Origin: Hyphomicrobiales bacterium
GTDB taxonomy: Bacteria > Pseudomonadota > Alphaproteobacteria > Rhizobiales > Aestuariivirgaceae
Reading direction: 5' to 3'
Assembly (NCBI GenBank): GCA_016792865.1
Contig: JAEUMJ010000204.1
Coordinates: forward strand, 1 to 37,420
DNA: 37,420 nt
This document shows positions 18,326 to 27,843 of the stretch, piece by piece. Under the pieces are notes generated by a model that was not told the origin of the DNA, did not search any database, and saw nothing but the letters and a program-made list of their open reading frames with translations. Numbering within the stretch: the first letter of the stretch is position 1; each line of letters starts with the position of its first letter. Made by a program: the position numbers and the translations under genes.

Positions 18326-18396
18326 CTGTCATGCTGTCATGTCTATTTGAAGTATTGTTGTTGCATTTTTGTTGTTTATGACAGTATTCCTGTCAT
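18326..18396. promoter_or_regulatory. Cluster of four CTGTCAT motifs in an AT-rich gap
   Basis: CTGTCATG occurs twice in tandem (18326-18333, 18334-18341), and ATGACAG-N5-CTGTCAT forms a perfect inverted repeat at 18378-18396. The dyad is followed by TTTT, so it could also work as a weak terminator. The clustering suggests binding sites for a dimeric regulator. The gene-free stretch 18146-18656 holds this, the promoter below, and otherwise a visibly AT-richer sequence than its surroundings. Confidence 0.4.
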
Positions 18397-18516
18397 TTTT
18401 ACTACAATTGTGCATCTCATACTTAAGTTTTCTCAGGTTCTCATGGGGAGCAGTGCCCATTTTACTATTTCTGCTTCTTTTGCCGACATGTATGCAATTT
18501 ATGGTGGTGTGAGGGT

Positions 18517-18546
18517 TTAACAAACACTTAAAATACAACCTATGAT
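18517..18546 (+). promoter_or_regulatory. Candidate promoter of the Ala/Ser-rich protein gene
   Basis: TTAACA (18517-18522) and TATGAT (18541-18546) are 18 nt apart in an AT-rich stretch, about 110 nt before the chosen start. This leaves a leader of roughly 100 nt. It is a pattern match only. Confidence 0.5.
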
Positions 18547-18656
18547 GAGTTGTTATTTTAGTTCAATAGTTGCTCGATGAGTCTGCGGCTCGACCTACTT
18601 CGAAGTTTTACGGAGGCCACTTCGTTGCTCGGTCATGTGGGTTTGGAGCGTGCGTT

Positions 18657-19652
18657 ATGTTTGTGCGTCAGTGGGTACGCCGGATCAAGTCCGGTGCGTT
18701 TGCGGCTTTGGCCGTATCACTTGTATTTTCTTCCCCTTCGCTTCCGGCGTGGGCGGATGGTGCAACAACCGGATCAGAGTCTGGTGCGACCGCTTCTGCG
18801 AACGGCCCGGGCGGATCTGCTGCCGGGGTCGGCACCGAAAACTCTTCCCAGGCGTCGAGCGACAACAAAGGGGCGAGCGCACAAAGTGCAGGCTCGTCCA
18901 GCAGCGGCGCCATACAGGGCGGTGGAACCGGCTCTGTCACCAAGACGTCCGCCAAGGCCAGCGCCAAGTCCAGCAAGAAAGCTCTCGAAGCAGCAGCCGA
19001 GGCCGGCGCCTGGACTGCCGCTGCCACTGTTGATGCCAATGGCGGCCTGGCCGCAGGGCTGAGCGGGAACTTCGGCAAGGCCTATGCCAAGAGCGCCAAG
19101 AAAGGCACGGTTGCCTATGCCTATTCCGTGAACGGCGGTGTCGCCGTCGCGATGTCGGGCAAGAAGTCCAAGACGCTTGCCACCACTCCGGAAGGGGTTG
19201 TCACGACGGGCCGCAAGGGCAGGATGTCCTATTCCATTTCCTACACCAATCTCGGCTCCTTCAGCCTGGCGATGGTCAAGGGACGTGTGGCCTATGCCGC
19301 TACCGGAACAACAGAAAACGTTGCCGCGCTCACCTCCGGGAATCTCAAGTCCATCATGCGGTCGTCGATGTCGGCGCAAGCCTATGCGGGGCCAAAAACG
19401 GCATGGGCTTCGGCCTATGCCCAGGCCGGCAGCTTCGCTCAATCCGCGATCAGCAGGGCCTCTTCGAGCGGCTATTCCTATGCTTACGCTAAGGTCACGC
19501 GCAGCAGCGGCAAGGTGGTCGTCAAGGTGACGTACGGCGACCCGGCCTGCCGCGAGTTCCGGCACCGTGAGTTCTCCGGGCGCAATGAGTGCCACGTGAG
19601 GACCAAGGTGATCAAGGTTGCCTCGACATCGAAGAAGAGGAAGGCGCATTGA
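18657..19652 (+). CDS. Exported Ala/Ser/Gly/Lys-rich low-complexity protein, unrecognised
   Basis: This 331-residue product starts MFVRQWVRRIKSG and continues with a hydrophobic core ending PAWA, a signal peptide with cleavage predicted after A33. The first mature third is Ser/Gly/Thr/Ala-rich. The middle has repeated short elements such as KAYAKS, VAYAYS, VAYAAT, QAYAG, SAYAQ and YSYAYAK, with alternating small and aromatic residues that suggest beta structure. The C-terminal 45 residues are basic with two cysteines (DPAC, NEC) and end KKRKAH. The start is set by GGAG 8 nt before the ATG and by the signal peptide; the frame is open upstream to a TTG at 18570. I recognise no family; a surface, matrix or fibre-forming protein is a guess from composition. 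Confidence 0.7.
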   Translation: MFVRQWVRRIKSGAFAALAVSLVFSSPSLPAWADGATTGSESGATASANGPGGSAAGVGTENSSQASSDNKGASAQSAGSSSSGAIQGGGTGSVTKTSAKASAKSSKKALEAAAEAGAWTAAATVDANGGLAAGLSGNFGKAYAKSAKKGTVAYAYSVNGGVAVAMSGKKSKTLATTPEGVVTTGRKGRMSYSISYTNLGSFSLAMVKGRVAYAATGTTENVAALTSGNLKSIMRSSMSAQAYAGPKTAWASAYAQAGSFAQSAISRASSSGYSYAYAKVTRSSGKVVVKVTYGDPACREFRHREFSGRNECHVRTKVIKVASTSKKRKAH

Positions 19653-19666
19653 GCGCCTTAGCGCTC
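19651..19666 (+). terminator. Hairpin at the end of the Ala/Ser-rich protein gene
   Basis: GAGCGC and GCGCTC pair around CTTA, starting in the stop codon. No T tract follows, so termination may be incomplete and transcripts could read into the next gene. Confidence 0.35.
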
Positions 19667-19686
19667 TGGAAATATTGAGTAGTTGT

Positions 19687-19705
19687 TGTGAGTATGTGTG
19701 AGTAT
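19687..19705. promoter_or_regulatory. Phased direct repeat upstream of a strong promoter
   Basis: TGTGAGTAT occurs at 19687-19695 and again at 19697-19705, exactly 10 bp apart, ending 3 nt before the -35 box at 19709. One-helical-turn phasing next to -35 is the layout of an activator or repressor site that binds one face of the DNA. Confidence 0.5.
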
Positions 19706-19708
19706 TTG

Positions 19709-19737
19709 TTGACAATATAAAGTAAATAATATATAAT
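19709..19737 (+). promoter_or_regulatory. Perfect-consensus sigma-70 promoter
   Basis: TTGACA (19709-19714) and TATAAT (19732-19737) are separated by 17 nt. Both hexamers are exact consensus. Transcription would start near 19744, giving a leader of about 35 nt before the Gly-rich protein gene. Confidence 0.85.
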
Positions 19738-19778
19738 CCACCGGGGGCCTCTAGAGTGTAACACAAGGAGTTAGTACA

Positions 19779-20102
19779 ATGAAGAAGTTCACATTTGCTC
19801 TGATCGCCGGGCTGGCAATGGTTTCGATGGTTGCCACCGCAGAAGCCGGCAAGAAGGGTTCGGGAAAGGCATCGGGCTATAACCGCACCGTTGCAGTCGG
19901 CGTCGGCCTCGGCCTCGGCGGCGGCGGCGGCGGCGCTGGCATCGGCTACACCGTCAACTCGTCTGACGCAGAAGCCACCAAGGGCAAGTCTGCCGGCGCA
20001 ACGGCTGGCGGTGGTTTCATCTCCGGCGGCCTTGGCTTCAGCGGCGGCGGTGGCGGTCTTGCCGCCGGTGCTGGCTCCACCAGCGCCAACGTCGGCAACT
20101 AA
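19779..20102 (+). CDS. Exported Gly-rich small protein, unrecognised
   Basis: The 107-residue product begins with a clear signal peptide (MKKFTFALIAGLAMVSMVAT then AEA, cleavage after residue 23). The mature 84 residues start GKKGSGK and are dominated by glycine: a GLGLGGGGGGAGIG run, and later GGGFISGGLGFSGGGGG. There is no cysteine and no proline in the mature chain. AAGGAG lies 8 nt before the ATG, the promoter is perfect consensus and the terminator is strong, so it is built for high expression. A structural cell-surface protein or a Gly-rich secreted peptide of the class II microcin kind would both fit; neither an export apparatus nor an immunity gene is seen beside it. Confidence 0.75.
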   Translation: MKKFTFALIAGLAMVSMVATAEAGKKGSGKASGYNRTVAVGVGLGLGGGGGGAGIGYTVNSSDAEATKGKSAGATAGGGFISGGLGFSGGGGGLAAGAGSTSANVGN

Positions 20103-20126
20103 GACGTCCTGCCCGACGGCAGATGG

Positions 20127-20158
20127 AAGAGGTAGCGCAAGCTGCCTCTTCTTTTTTT
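20127..20158 (+). terminator. Strong intrinsic terminator
   Basis: A 10-bp stem (20127-20136 with 20141-20150, one G-U pair) closes a GCAA tetraloop and is followed by CTTTTTTT. It lies 25 nt after the Gly-rich protein gene and isolates it from the nuo operon. Confidence 0.92.
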
Positions 20159-20258
20159 GCTGGTTTCTCCTGTCGTGACGCATCCTGAAACCGTGGGGCG
20201 CAATTCGATCGGATCATTTCATCTTCTGATAGGCTTGTCCGTCCTCCTTGCCCCATGA

Positions 20259-20275
20259 CCCCGGCCATGCCGGGG
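20259..20275. other. GC-rich stem-loop in the nuo upstream region
   Basis: CCCCGGC and GCCGGGG form a perfect 7-bp stem around CAT, without a T tract. The 20159-20470 gap holds this hairpin and the possible promoter below. The nuoA frame is open back to 20255 but nothing supports an N-terminal extension. Confidence 0.4.
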
Positions 20276-20393
20276 GGTGGTAACCGCTCATTGGCCGAAC
20301 TGACCTCCCCAAGGCTTCCCAGTGGCCTCCCAAGGGGCACCGAGAGGATATGGCTGACATGGCTGGCCGCTGTTCATGGACCTTTTGTCATGC

Positions 20394-20422
20394 TTGCGAT
20401 TGGGCGGTTGCTGCGCTACCAA
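20394..20422 (+). promoter_or_regulatory. Possible nuo operon promoter
   Basis: TTGCGA (20394-20399), a 17-nt spacer and TACCAA (20417-20422) lie about 50 nt before nuoA. Both boxes are only partial matches; alphaproteobacterial promoters often deviate in this way. Confidence 0.3.
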
Positions 20423-20470
20423 GCCCCCAATCCGGGAAGCGAGTCCAATGGCTTCCGGAGTCGAGGGGTC

Positions 20471-20836
20471 ATGCCAGAACTTCTGCAAGCCTATTTGCCA
20501 ATTGCCATCTTCATGGCTGTCGCCACTTTCATTGCCCTGGCGCTGATGATCGCGCCGATGCTGATCGCCTACCGCAAGCCTGACGCCGAGAAACTGTCGG
20601 CCTATGAATGCGGCTTCAACGCTTTCGACGATGCCCGCATGAAATTCGACGTGCGGTTCTATCTCGTCTCCATCCTCTTCATCATCTTCGACCTCGAAGT
20701 GGCCTTCCTGTTCCCGTGGGCGGTGAGCCTGGGCAAGATCGGCCTTTTCGGCTTCTGGTCGATGATGATCTTTCTCGCCGTACTGACCATCGGCTTCATC
20801 TATGAATGGCGCAAAGGAGCACTCGAATGGGATTGA
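20471..20836 (+). CDS. nuoA: NADH-quinone oxidoreductase subunit A
   Basis: This 121-residue membrane subunit lies at the junction of the peripheral and membrane arms of complex I. It has three membrane helices and the conserved loop [22 protein letters not shown], whose Cys sits near the quinone site. The ATG at 20471 is preceded by GAGGGG. It is the first gene of a 14-subunit operon with one extra small gene. Confidence 0.95.
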   Translation: MPELLQAYLPIAIFMAVATFIALALMIAPMLIAYRKPDAEKLSAYECGFNAFDDARMKFDVRFYLVSILFIIFDLEVAFLFPWAVSLGKIGLFGFWSMMIFLAVLTIGFIYEWRKGALEWD

Positions 20837-21351
20837 TCGAGCGCGCAACGCCCGAACAGCGCGAGTATTTCAGCGAGATCAACGCCGAACTCGCCGACAA
20901 GGGCTTTCTCGTCACCACCTCCGACGACCTGATCAACTGGGCCCGCACGGGCTCGCTGATGTGGATGACCTTCGGCCTCGCCTGTTGCGCCGTCGAGATG
21001 ATGCACACCTCCATGCCGCGCTATGACGTGGAACGCTTCGGCTTCGCGCCGCGCGCTTCGCCTCGCCAGTCGGACGTGATGATCGTGGCCGGCACGCTCA
21101 CCAACAAGATGGCCCCGGCGCTCCGCAAGGTTTACGACCAGATGCCGGAACCCCGTTACGTGATTTCGATGGGGTCGTGTGCCAATGGCGGCGGCTACTA
21201 TCACTATTCCTACTCGGTGGTGCGTGGCTGCGACCGTATCGTGCCCGTGGACATCTACATTCCCGGCTGTCCGCCCACGGCCGAGGCCCTGCTGTATGGC
21301 GTGTTGATGTTGCAGAAAAAGATCCGACGCACCGGAACGATTGAGCGCTGA
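20827..21351 (+). CDS. nuoB: NADH-quinone oxidoreductase subunit B
   Basis: This subunit holds cluster N2, the last Fe-S centre before quinone. Ligands C53, C54, C118 and C148 are all present ([16 protein letters not shown]). Two starts are possible: 20806 and 20827. The second has AAGGAG at ideal spacing and gives 174 residues, and is chosen; it overlaps nuoA by 10 nt. Confidence 0.96.
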   Translation: MGLIERATPEQREYFSEINAELADKGFLVTTSDDLINWARTGSLMWMTFGLACCAVEMMHTSMPRYDVERFGFAPRASPRQSDVMIVAGTLTNKMAPALRKVYDQMPEPRYVISMGSCANGGGYYHYSYSVVRGCDRIVPVDIYIPGCPPTAEALLYGVLMLQKKIRRTGTIER

Positions 21352-21352
21352 G

Positions 21353-21952
21353 ATGACAGAAAAACTTGCAGCGATCGCAGACCATGCGAAAGCCCGGCTC
21401 GGTGGTGCCATTCTGGGTGCCAGGATCGCCTATGATGAGCTGACGGTTCTCACCGATGCGGCCAACATCGTTTCCGTGTTGACCTTCCTGCGGGACGACA
21501 GTGAATGCCGCTTCGTGAGTTTCATCGACGTGACTGCCGTTGACTACCCTGAGCGCGAGAAGCGCTTTGAGGTCGTGTACCATCTGTTGAGCCCCTACAG
21601 GAACACGCGCATCCGCATCAAGCTTGAGGCGGGAGAGGCGGACGATGTGCCCTCGATCGTCGATGTGTTCCCCGGTGCCAACTGGTTCGAGCGCGAGGTC
21701 TACGACATGTTCGGCATCGTGTTCTCCGGCCATCCGGACCTGCGCCGCATGCTGTCGGACTACGGCTTCCAGGGGCATCCATTGCGCAAGGATTTCCCGA
21801 CCACCGGCTACGTGGAAGTGCGCTACGACGAAGAGCAGAAGCGGGTTGTCTATGAGCCTGTGAAGCTCGTTCAGGAATTCAGGCAGTTCGACTACCTCTC
21901 GCCCTGGGAAGGCGGGAAGTACGTTTTGCCCGGTGATGAGAAGGCGAAGTAA
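21353..21952 (+). CDS. nuoC: NADH-quinone oxidoreductase subunit C
   Basis: The 199-residue peripheral-arm subunit contains the family signature [22 protein letters not shown] and GHPLRKDFP. It is separate from NuoD, unlike the fused NuoCD of enterobacteria, and matches the 30-kDa subunit layout. The start is ATG 21353, 1 nt after the nuoB stop; its stop shares one base with the nuoD start. Confidence 0.95.
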   Translation: MTEKLAAIADHAKARLGGAILGARIAYDELTVLTDAANIVSVLTFLRDDSECRFVSFIDVTAVDYPEREKRFEVVYHLLSPYRNTRIRIKLEAGEADDVPSIVDVFPGANWFEREVYDMFGIVFSGHPDLRRMLSDYGFQGHPLRKDFPTTGYVEVRYDEEQKRVVYEPVKLVQEFRQFDYLSPWEGGKYVLPGDEKAK

Positions 21953-23142
21953 TGAGCGAAGTCACCACCCGCAATTTCTCCCTCAACTTCGGCCCGCAGC
22001 ATCCTGCTGCGCACGGCGTGCTGCGCATGGTTCTGGACCTCGATGGCGAGGTCGTCACCCGTGTCGATCCGCATATCGGCCTCCTGCATCGCGGCACCGA
22101 GAAGCTGATCGAGCAGAAGACCTATCTGCAAGCCGTGCCGTACTTCGACCGCCTCGACTACGTGGCGCCGATGAACCAGGAACATGCCTTTGCCCTCGCG
22201 ACGGAAAAATTGCTTGGCATTACAGTGCCTAAGCGTGGGCAGTTGATCCGGGTTCTCTACTCAGAGATCGGCCGCATCCTGGCCCACATGATCAATGTGA
22301 CGACCCAGGCGCTTGACGTGGGCGCACTCACTCCGCCGCTCTGGGGTTTCGAAGAGCGTGAAAAGCTCATGGTGTTCTACGAGCGTGCTTCAGGCAGCCG
22401 CATGCATGCCGCCTACATCCGCCCCGGCGGTGTCCACCAGGATCTTCCGCAGAAGCTGATCGATGATATCGGTCATTTCTGCGAAACCCACCCGAAGGTG
22501 CTTGACGACATCGAAACGCTGCTCACGGGCAACCGCATCTTCAAGCAACGCAACGTGGATATCGGCACGATCTCGCTGGAAGATGCGCTGGCGCGGGGCT
22601 TCAGCGGCGTGAACCTCAGAAGTTGCGGCGTGCCGTGGGACTTGCGTCGCTCGCAACCCTACGAATGCTATTCCGATCTCGAATTCAGCATTCCCATCGG
22701 CAAGAATGGCGACAACTTCGACCGCTATCTGATCCGCATGCAGGAAATGCGTGAGGCCGCGAAGATTATGAAGCAGTGCGTCAACCTCCTGTCGTCTGCC
22801 GAAGGGCAGGGGCCGGTGTCATCGACCGACGGCAAGGTGGTCCCGCCGAAGCGCGGCGAGATGAAGAAGTCGATGGAAGCACTGATCCATCACTTCAAGC
22901 TCTACACCGAAGGCTACAAGGTTCCGGAAGGCGAGGTCTATGCCGCCGTCGAAGCGCCCAAGGGCGAATTCGGCGTCTATCTCGTGTCGGACGGCAGCAA
23001 CAAGCCATATCGCTGCCGAATCCGCGCTCCCGGCTTTGCGCATTTGCAGGCGATGGATTTCCTCTGTCGCGGCCACATGCTGGCCGACATTTCCGCCGTT
23101 CTCGGCTCTCTTGATATCGTTTTTGGTGAGGTGGACCGGTGA
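21952..23142 (+). CDS. nuoD: NADH-quinone oxidoreductase subunit D
   Basis: The 396-residue 49-kDa subunit lines the quinone pocket with NuoB. The N-terminal [13 protein letters not shown] carries the pocket histidines, and [10 protein letters not shown] and the C-terminal [23 protein letters not shown] are family hallmarks. The start codon overlaps the nuoC stop (TAATG). Confidence 0.96.
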   Translation: MSEVTTRNFSLNFGPQHPAAHGVLRMVLDLDGEVVTRVDPHIGLLHRGTEKLIEQKTYLQAVPYFDRLDYVAPMNQEHAFALATEKLLGITVPKRGQLIRVLYSEIGRILAHMINVTTQALDVGALTPPLWGFEEREKLMVFYERASGSRMHAAYIRPGGVHQDLPQKLIDDIGHFCETHPKVLDDIETLLTGNRIFKQRNVDIGTISLEDALARGFSGVNLRSCGVPWDLRRSQPYECYSDLEFSIPIGKNGDNFDRYLIRMQEMREAAKIMKQCVNLLSSAEGQGPVSSTDGKVVPPKRGEMKKSMEALIHHFKLYTEGYKVPEGEVYAAVEAPKGEFGVYLVSDGSNKPYRCRIRAPGFAHLQAMDFLCRGHMLADISAVLGSLDIVFGEVDR

Positions 23143-24434
23143 GCGTCCGTCGTCTCGATCCCGTACAACCCGACAGCTTTGCCTTCACGCCGGACAACCT
23201 GGCCTGGGCAAAGCAGACAATCGCAAAATACCCTGCCGGCAAGCAGGCCTCTGCCGTGATCCCGCTGCTCTGGCGGGCACAGGAGCAGGAAGGCTGGACC
23301 ACGCGCGCGGCCATCGAATACGTGGCCGAAATGCTGGGCATGGCCTACATCCGCGTTCTGGAAGTGGCGACATTCTATACCATGTTCCAGCTGTCGCCGG
23401 TGGGAAAGCGCGCGCATATCCAGGTGTGCGGGACCATTGCCTGCCAGCTTCGCGGCGCAGAGGACCTGATCAGGGTCTGCAAGAACAAGATCCACTCCGA
23501 GCCCCATCACGTCACGGCGGATGGCAATCTCTCGTGGGAGGAAGTCGAATGCCTCGGCTCCTGCGTGAACGCTCCGATGGTGCAGGTGTTCAAGGATACC
23601 TATGAAGACCTGACACCGGAAAGCCTGTCGCAGCTGATCGATGATCTGGCGATCGGTCGCCGGGTCAAGCCGGGCACACAGATCAACCGCCAGCATTCCG
23701 CCCCGGAAGGCGGACCGGTGGCCCTCACCGACAAGAACCTCTACAAGGGCCAGCGCACGTTCAAGCGCGTCGAAGCTCCACCGCCTCCGCCTCCGCCTCC
23801 GGCTCCTGCCGCCGCCCCGGCTCCTGCCGCTCCGGCCCCTGCTGCCGCTGCACCGGTACCTGCGGCGGCCGCACCCGCACCCGCCACCAAGGCCCCCATT
23901 CCTGCACCGGCAGAAGCCAAGCCAAAGGCGGAAGAAATCCGGCCTGTCACCCTGGCTGCCAAGGTGACGGAAGCCCAGCGCGAGGATGCCGCGGCGAGGG
24001 AAGCCCGCTCTGCCGCTCCCGGCAAGGTCGCTACGGAGAAGGCACAGGCCGAAACCGGGATCGTGCGCACGACCGCAGACAAGGTGGTCAAGGCAGCCAC
24101 CAAGACGCCACGGGAAGAGAAGCCTGTCATCAAGTCGGCCGCCAAGGCCATCGAGGGACGCCCGGAGCTTCTTTCGAAGGCCCGTGGTGTTGCCGATGAT
24201 CTGAAGCTCATCCGGGGTGTTGGCCCGGCGCTGGAAAAGCTGCTGAACAAGATCGGTGTCTGGCATTTTGACCAGATCGCGTCCTGGTCGGCAAAGGAAC
24301 TCGCCTGGATCGACGAGAAGCTGGAAGGCTTCAAGGGCCGCGCCAAGCGTGACGAGTGGATCAAGCAAGCCAAGAAACTGGCACAAGGGTTGCGTCCGGA
24401 TGCGGACGGCAGCCAGAAGCCGGGGAAGAAGTAA
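23139..24434 (+). CDS. nuoE: NADH-quinone oxidoreductase subunit E with C-terminal extension
   Basis: Residues 1-185 are the 24-kDa thioredoxin-like subunit with the 2Fe-2S ligands C97, C102, C138 and C142 (cluster N1a). The protein is 431 residues against about 165-240 for ordinary NuoE. Extra parts are a Pro/Ala tract (about 213-257), an Ala/Lys-rich charged linker, and a C-terminal domain (about 352-416) of the form [21 protein letters not shown], a helix-hairpin-helix-like motif also found in other alphaproteobacterial proteins. The extension keeps one uninterrupted frame. The start is GTG overlapping the nuoD stop (GTGA). A structural or regulatory role of the extension is unknown. Confidence 0.93.
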   Translation: MSVRRLDPVQPDSFAFTPDNLAWAKQTIAKYPAGKQASAVIPLLWRAQEQEGWTTRAAIEYVAEMLGMAYIRVLEVATFYTMFQLSPVGKRAHIQVCGTIACQLRGAEDLIRVCKNKIHSEPHHVTADGNLSWEEVECLGSCVNAPMVQVFKDTYEDLTPESLSQLIDDLAIGRRVKPGTQINRQHSAPEGGPVALTDKNLYKGQRTFKRVEAPPPPPPPPAPAAAPAPAAPAPAAAAPVPAAAAPAPATKAPIPAPAEAKPKAEEIRPVTLAAKVTEAQREDAAAREARSAAPGKVATEKAQAETGIVRTTADKVVKAATKTPREEKPVIKSAAKAIEGRPELLSKARGVADDLKLIRGVGPALEKLLNKIGVWHFDQIASWSAKELAWIDEKLEGFKGRAKRDEWIKQAKKLAQGLRPDADGSQKPGKK

Positions 24435-24437
24435 GCC

Positions 24438-25742
24438 ATGCTCGCTGACAAGGATCGCATCTTCACCAACCTTTACGGCCTTCATGACTGGGGCCTGGAA
24501 GGTGCCAGGCAACGCGGCTGCTGGGTGGACACCAAGTCGTTCATCGACAAGGGCAGGGACTGGATCGTCAACGAGGTGAAGGCATCCGGCTTGCGTGGCC
24601 GTGGCGGGGCAGGATTCCCGACGGGCCTCAAGTGGTCGTTCATGCCCAAGGTTGTGGGCGAGCGCCCGCATTACCTCGTGGTCAACGCCGACGAATCCGA
24701 ACCCGGCACCTGCAAGGATCGCGAGATCATGCGTCATGATCCGCACCTGCTCGTGGAAGGCTGCCTGCTTGCCGGCATGGCGATGGGCTGCAACACCACC
24801 TTCATCTACGTGCGCGGCGAGTACATTCGCGAACGCGAGCGTCTGCAGGCCGCCGTGGATCAGGCCTACGAGGCGCGCCTGATCGGCAAGAACAACATCC
24901 ACGGCTGGGACATGGACATCGTCGTCCATCACGGCGCGGGCGCCTACATCTGCGGCGAGGAAACCGCGATGCTCGAAAGCCTCGAAGGCAAGAAGGGCCA
25001 GCCGCGCATGAAGCCGCCGTTCCCCGCGAACGTGGGCCTTTACGGTGCGCCGACGACCGTCAACAACGTGGAGTCGATCGCCGTTGCCGGCACCATCCTG
25101 CGCCGGGGTGCGACCTGGTTCAGTTCCATTGGCCGCCCCAACAACGTGGGCACCAAGCTGTTCTGCATCTCTGGGCATGTGAACAAGCCCTGCAATGTGG
25201 AAGAGGAAATGGGCATCACCTTCCGTGATCTGATCGACACCCATTGCGGCGGCATCCGCGGCGGCTGGGACAACCTGCTGGCGGTCATTCCCGGCGGCTC
25301 GTCGGTGCGCATGGTGCCTGCCGAACAGATCATCGACACGCCCATGGACTTCGACAGCCTGATGAAGCTGAAGTCGGGCCTTGGCACGGCGGCGGTGATC
25401 GTGATGGACAAGTCCACCGATCTCATCCGCACGATTGCGCGGCTCTCCTATTTCTACAAGCACGAGTCCTGCGGCCAGTGCACACCCTGCCGCGAGGGCA
25501 CGGGCTGGATGTGGCGCGTTCTCACCCGCATGAGCGAGGGGCGCGCCGAGAAGCGCGAGATCGACATGCTGTTCGATGTGACCAAGCAGATCGAGGGCCA
25601 CACGATCTGTGCCCTTGGCGATGCGGCAGCCTGGCCGATCCAGGGCCTCATCAATCACTTCCGCCCTGTCATCGAGAAGCGGATCGACGAATATTCCTAC
25701 CGTTCCGACAAGGATGGCGCGGTGCGCCATGCAGCAGAATAG
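24438..25742 (+). CDS. nuoF: NADH-quinone oxidoreductase subunit F
   Basis: This 434-residue subunit oxidises NADH. It shows the FMN/NADH-binding [13 protein letters not shown] stretch (about residues 54-66), the [13 protein letters not shown] segment, and the 4Fe-4S (N3) motif [10 protein letters not shown] with a later Cys in [12 protein letters not shown]. It begins 3 nt after nuoE with GGGGAAGAAG as ribosome-binding region. Confidence 0.97.
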   Translation: MLADKDRIFTNLYGLHDWGLEGARQRGCWVDTKSFIDKGRDWIVNEVKASGLRGRGGAGFPTGLKWSFMPKVVGERPHYLVVNADESEPGTCKDREIMRHDPHLLVEGCLLAGMAMGCNTTFIYVRGEYIRERERLQAAVDQAYEARLIGKNNIHGWDMDIVVHHGAGAYICGEETAMLESLEGKKGQPRMKPPFPANVGLYGAPTTVNNVESIAVAGTILRRGATWFSSIGRPNNVGTKLFCISGHVNKPCNVEEEMGITFRDLIDTHCGGIRGGWDNLLAVIPGGSSVRMVPAEQIIDTPMDFDSLMKLKSGLGTAAVIVMDKSTDLIRTIARLSYFYKHESCGQCTPCREGTGWMWRVLTRMSEGRAEKREIDMLFDVTKQIEGHTICALGDAAAWPIQGLINHFRPVIEKRIDEYSYRSDKDGAVRHAAE

Positions 25743-25760
25743 GGCCGCAGAGTAAGACAG

Positions 25761-27839
25761 ATGCCAAAGATCAAGATTGACGGCGTAGAAGGCGAATTCG
25801 AGAACGGCATGACCCTGCTGCAGGCCTGCGAGCAGATGGGCAAGGAAGTGCCGCGCTTCTGCTATCACGAGCGCCTGTCGGTGGCGGGAAACTGCCGCAT
25901 GTGCCTTGTGGAAGTGAAAGGCGGCCCGCCCAAGCCGCAAGCCTCCTGTGCCATGTCGGTGAACGATCTCCGCCCCGGACCCAATGGCGAGCCGCCGGAG
26001 GTTTTCACCAACACACCCATGGTGAAGAAGGCGCGTGAAGGGGTGATGGAATTCCTGCTGATCAACCACCCGCTTGATTGCCCGATCTGCGATCAGGGCG
26101 GCGAGTGCGACCTTCAGGACCAGGCCATGGGCTATGGCATCTCGAAGAACCGCTTCCACGAAAACAAGCGCGCGGTGGAGGACAAGGATTTCGGCCCGCT
26201 GGTGAAAACGCAGATGAATCGCTGCATCCAGTGCACGCGTTGCGTCCGCTTCACCACCGAAGTTGCGGGCATCACCGACATGGGCCTTATCGGCCGTGGC
26301 GAGGACGTGGAGATCACCACCTACCTCGACCGCATTATCACCTCGGAACTCCAGGGCAACATCATCGACCTGTGTCCGGTGGGTGCTCTCACCTCGAAGC
26401 CCTATGAATTCAAGGCGCGCCCATGGGAACTCCGCAAGACGGAAACCGTGGATGTGATGGACGCCGTCGGTTGCAACATCCGGGTGGATGTCCGTGGCCG
26501 GGAAGTGCTGCGTATCCTGCCGCGCACCCATGAAGACGTGAACGAGGAATGGATTTCCGACAAGAGCCGTTTCGTGTGGGATGGCCTGCGCACCCAGCGC
26601 CTTGACCAGCCCTATGTGCGCGAGATGGGCAAGCTGCGCCCGGCCTCATGGAACGAGGCCCTGTCGCGCGCGGCGCAAAAAATGAAGGCCGCAGGGGCCG
26701 GCAGGACGGGTATCCTGCTGGGTGATCTTGTTTCCGCGGAAGAAGCGTTCTCGCTGAAGGAACTGGCGATGAAGCTCGGCATCAACAATATCGATTGCCG
26801 TCAGGACGGGACGCCGTTGGGCGAACATGGTGGCCGTGCGGGCTATATCTTCAATTCCACCATTGCCGGAATCGAGGAAGCCGACGCCATCATTCTGGTG
26901 GGCAGCAATCCGCGCCTGGAAGCTCCGGTTCTGAACGCCCGCATCCGGAAGCGTGTGGCGCGCGGCGGCTGCTTCGTGGGCGTGATCGGCGAGAAGGCCG
27001 ACCTGACCTACAAGTACACCCATCTCGGCGCAGGCACCGAAACGCTGACGCGTCTTGCCGAGCTGGTGCCGGACAAGGCCCAGAAGCCGATGATCATCAT
27101 CGGGCAGGGGGCGCTTGCGCGGCCCGACGGCGCGGCTGTCCTCGCGCTTGCCGCCAAGTCTGCCGCGGCCATCGGCGTGGTCCGTGGCGACTGGAACGGC
27201 TTCAACATCCTGCACACGGCGGCTGGCCGCGTGGGTGCGCTGGATGTTTGCGCGCTGCCCGGCGAAGGTGGCCTGAATGCCGGCGCTATAGTCGCTGCCG
27301 CGGGCAAGGGTGCGCTTGATGTGGTCTTGCTGGCGGGTGCAGACGAAATCGACATGCAGGCACTGGGCACCAGTTTCGTGGTTTACATCGGTTCCCATGG
27401 CGATGCCGGAGCCCACCGGGCCGACGTGATCCTTCCGGGCGCGGCCTATACCGAAAAGACGGCGACTTATGTGAACACCGAGGGGCGTCCGCAACTTGCG
27501 CTGCGCGCTGCCTTCCCGCCGGGCGATGCCCGTGAGGACTGGGCGATCATCAAGGCGCTGTCGGATGAACTGGGCGCGGGGCTGGGCTGGTCCAACATCG
27601 ATGAGTTGCGTGCCGCGATGTATCGGGTTGCTCCGCAGCTTGCCGCGATCAACAGCGTGGCAAAGGCCGATGCAGACGCGTTGTCCGAGCTGTCGGCGGG
27701 CGAAGGCCGCACCGAAAAGACAGGCTTCGTTTCGCCGGTCAAGGATTTCTACCTCACCAACCCGATTGCCCGTGCCTCGCGCATCATGGGCGACTGCTCG
27801 GCTCTCAAATCGGGCCGCAAGATGAAGGCGGCGGAGTAA
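25761..27839 (+). CDS. nuoG: NADH-quinone oxidoreductase subunit G
   Basis: The 692-residue subunit has an N-terminal ferredoxin domain with 2Fe-2S ligands C34, C45, C48 and C63 (N1b), then [17 protein letters not shown] (N5, with a His ligand) and CIQCTRC plus a later Cys (N4). The C-terminal half is a degenerate molybdopterin oxidoreductase fold. I see no CxxCxxxC for the extra cluster N7 present in E. coli. It transfers electrons from N3 toward NuoI. Confidence 0.96.
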   Translation: MPKIKIDGVEGEFENGMTLLQACEQMGKEVPRFCYHERLSVAGNCRMCLVEVKGGPPKPQASCAMSVNDLRPGPNGEPPEVFTNTPMVKKAREGVMEFLLINHPLDCPICDQGGECDLQDQAMGYGISKNRFHENKRAVEDKDFGPLVKTQMNRCIQCTRCVRFTTEVAGITDMGLIGRGEDVEITTYLDRIITSELQGNIIDLCPVGALTSKPYEFKARPWELRKTETVDVMDAVGCNIRVDVRGREVLRILPRTHEDVNEEWISDKSRFVWDGLRTQRLDQPYVREMGKLRPASWNEALSRAAQKMKAAGAGRTGILLGDLVSAEEAFSLKELAMKLGINNIDCRQDGTPLGEHGGRAGYIFNSTIAGIEEADAIILVGSNPRLEAPVLNARIRKRVARGGCFVGVIGEKADLTYKYTHLGAGTETLTRLAELVPDKAQKPMIIIGQGALARPDGAAVLALAAKSAAAIGVVRGDWNGFNILHTAAGRVGALDVCALPGEGGLNAGAIVAAAGKGALDVVLLAGADEIDMQALGTSFVVYIGSHGDAGAHRADVILPGAAYTEKTATYVNTEGRPQLALRAAFPPGDAREDWAIIKALSDELGAGLGWSNIDELRAAMYRVAPQLAAINSVAKADADALSELSAGEGRTEKTGFVSPVKDFYLTNPIARASRIMGDCSALKSGRKMKAAE

Positions 27840-27843
27840 GCCC

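Noticed and set aside
18774-20183. 469-residue open frame on the minus strand covering both exported protein genes
   Set aside because: The plus-strand genes have signal peptides, ribosome-binding sites, a consensus promoter and a terminator; the minus frame has none and crosses the terminator.
17884-20470. Integrated element using tRNA-Asp as attachment site
   Set aside because: No integrase gene is present and no second copy of the tRNA 3' end was found by eye in this stretch, so integration is not supported.
20255-20470. 72-residue N-terminal extension of NuoA
   Set aside because: The family starts at the ATG 20471 with a good ribosome-binding site; the upstream part is not membrane-like and spans a GC hairpin.
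23778-24434. Frameshift or artefact explaining the NuoE tail
   Set aside because: The frame runs without interruption through the Pro/Ala tract to a plausible folded domain, and similar tails are known in alphaproteobacteria.
22977-26531. 1184-residue open frame antisense to nuoD-nuoG
   Set aside because: It mirrors the codon bias of the strongly supported nuo genes, has no family resemblance, and has His/Asp/Arg-rich composition typical of GC-rich antisense frames.
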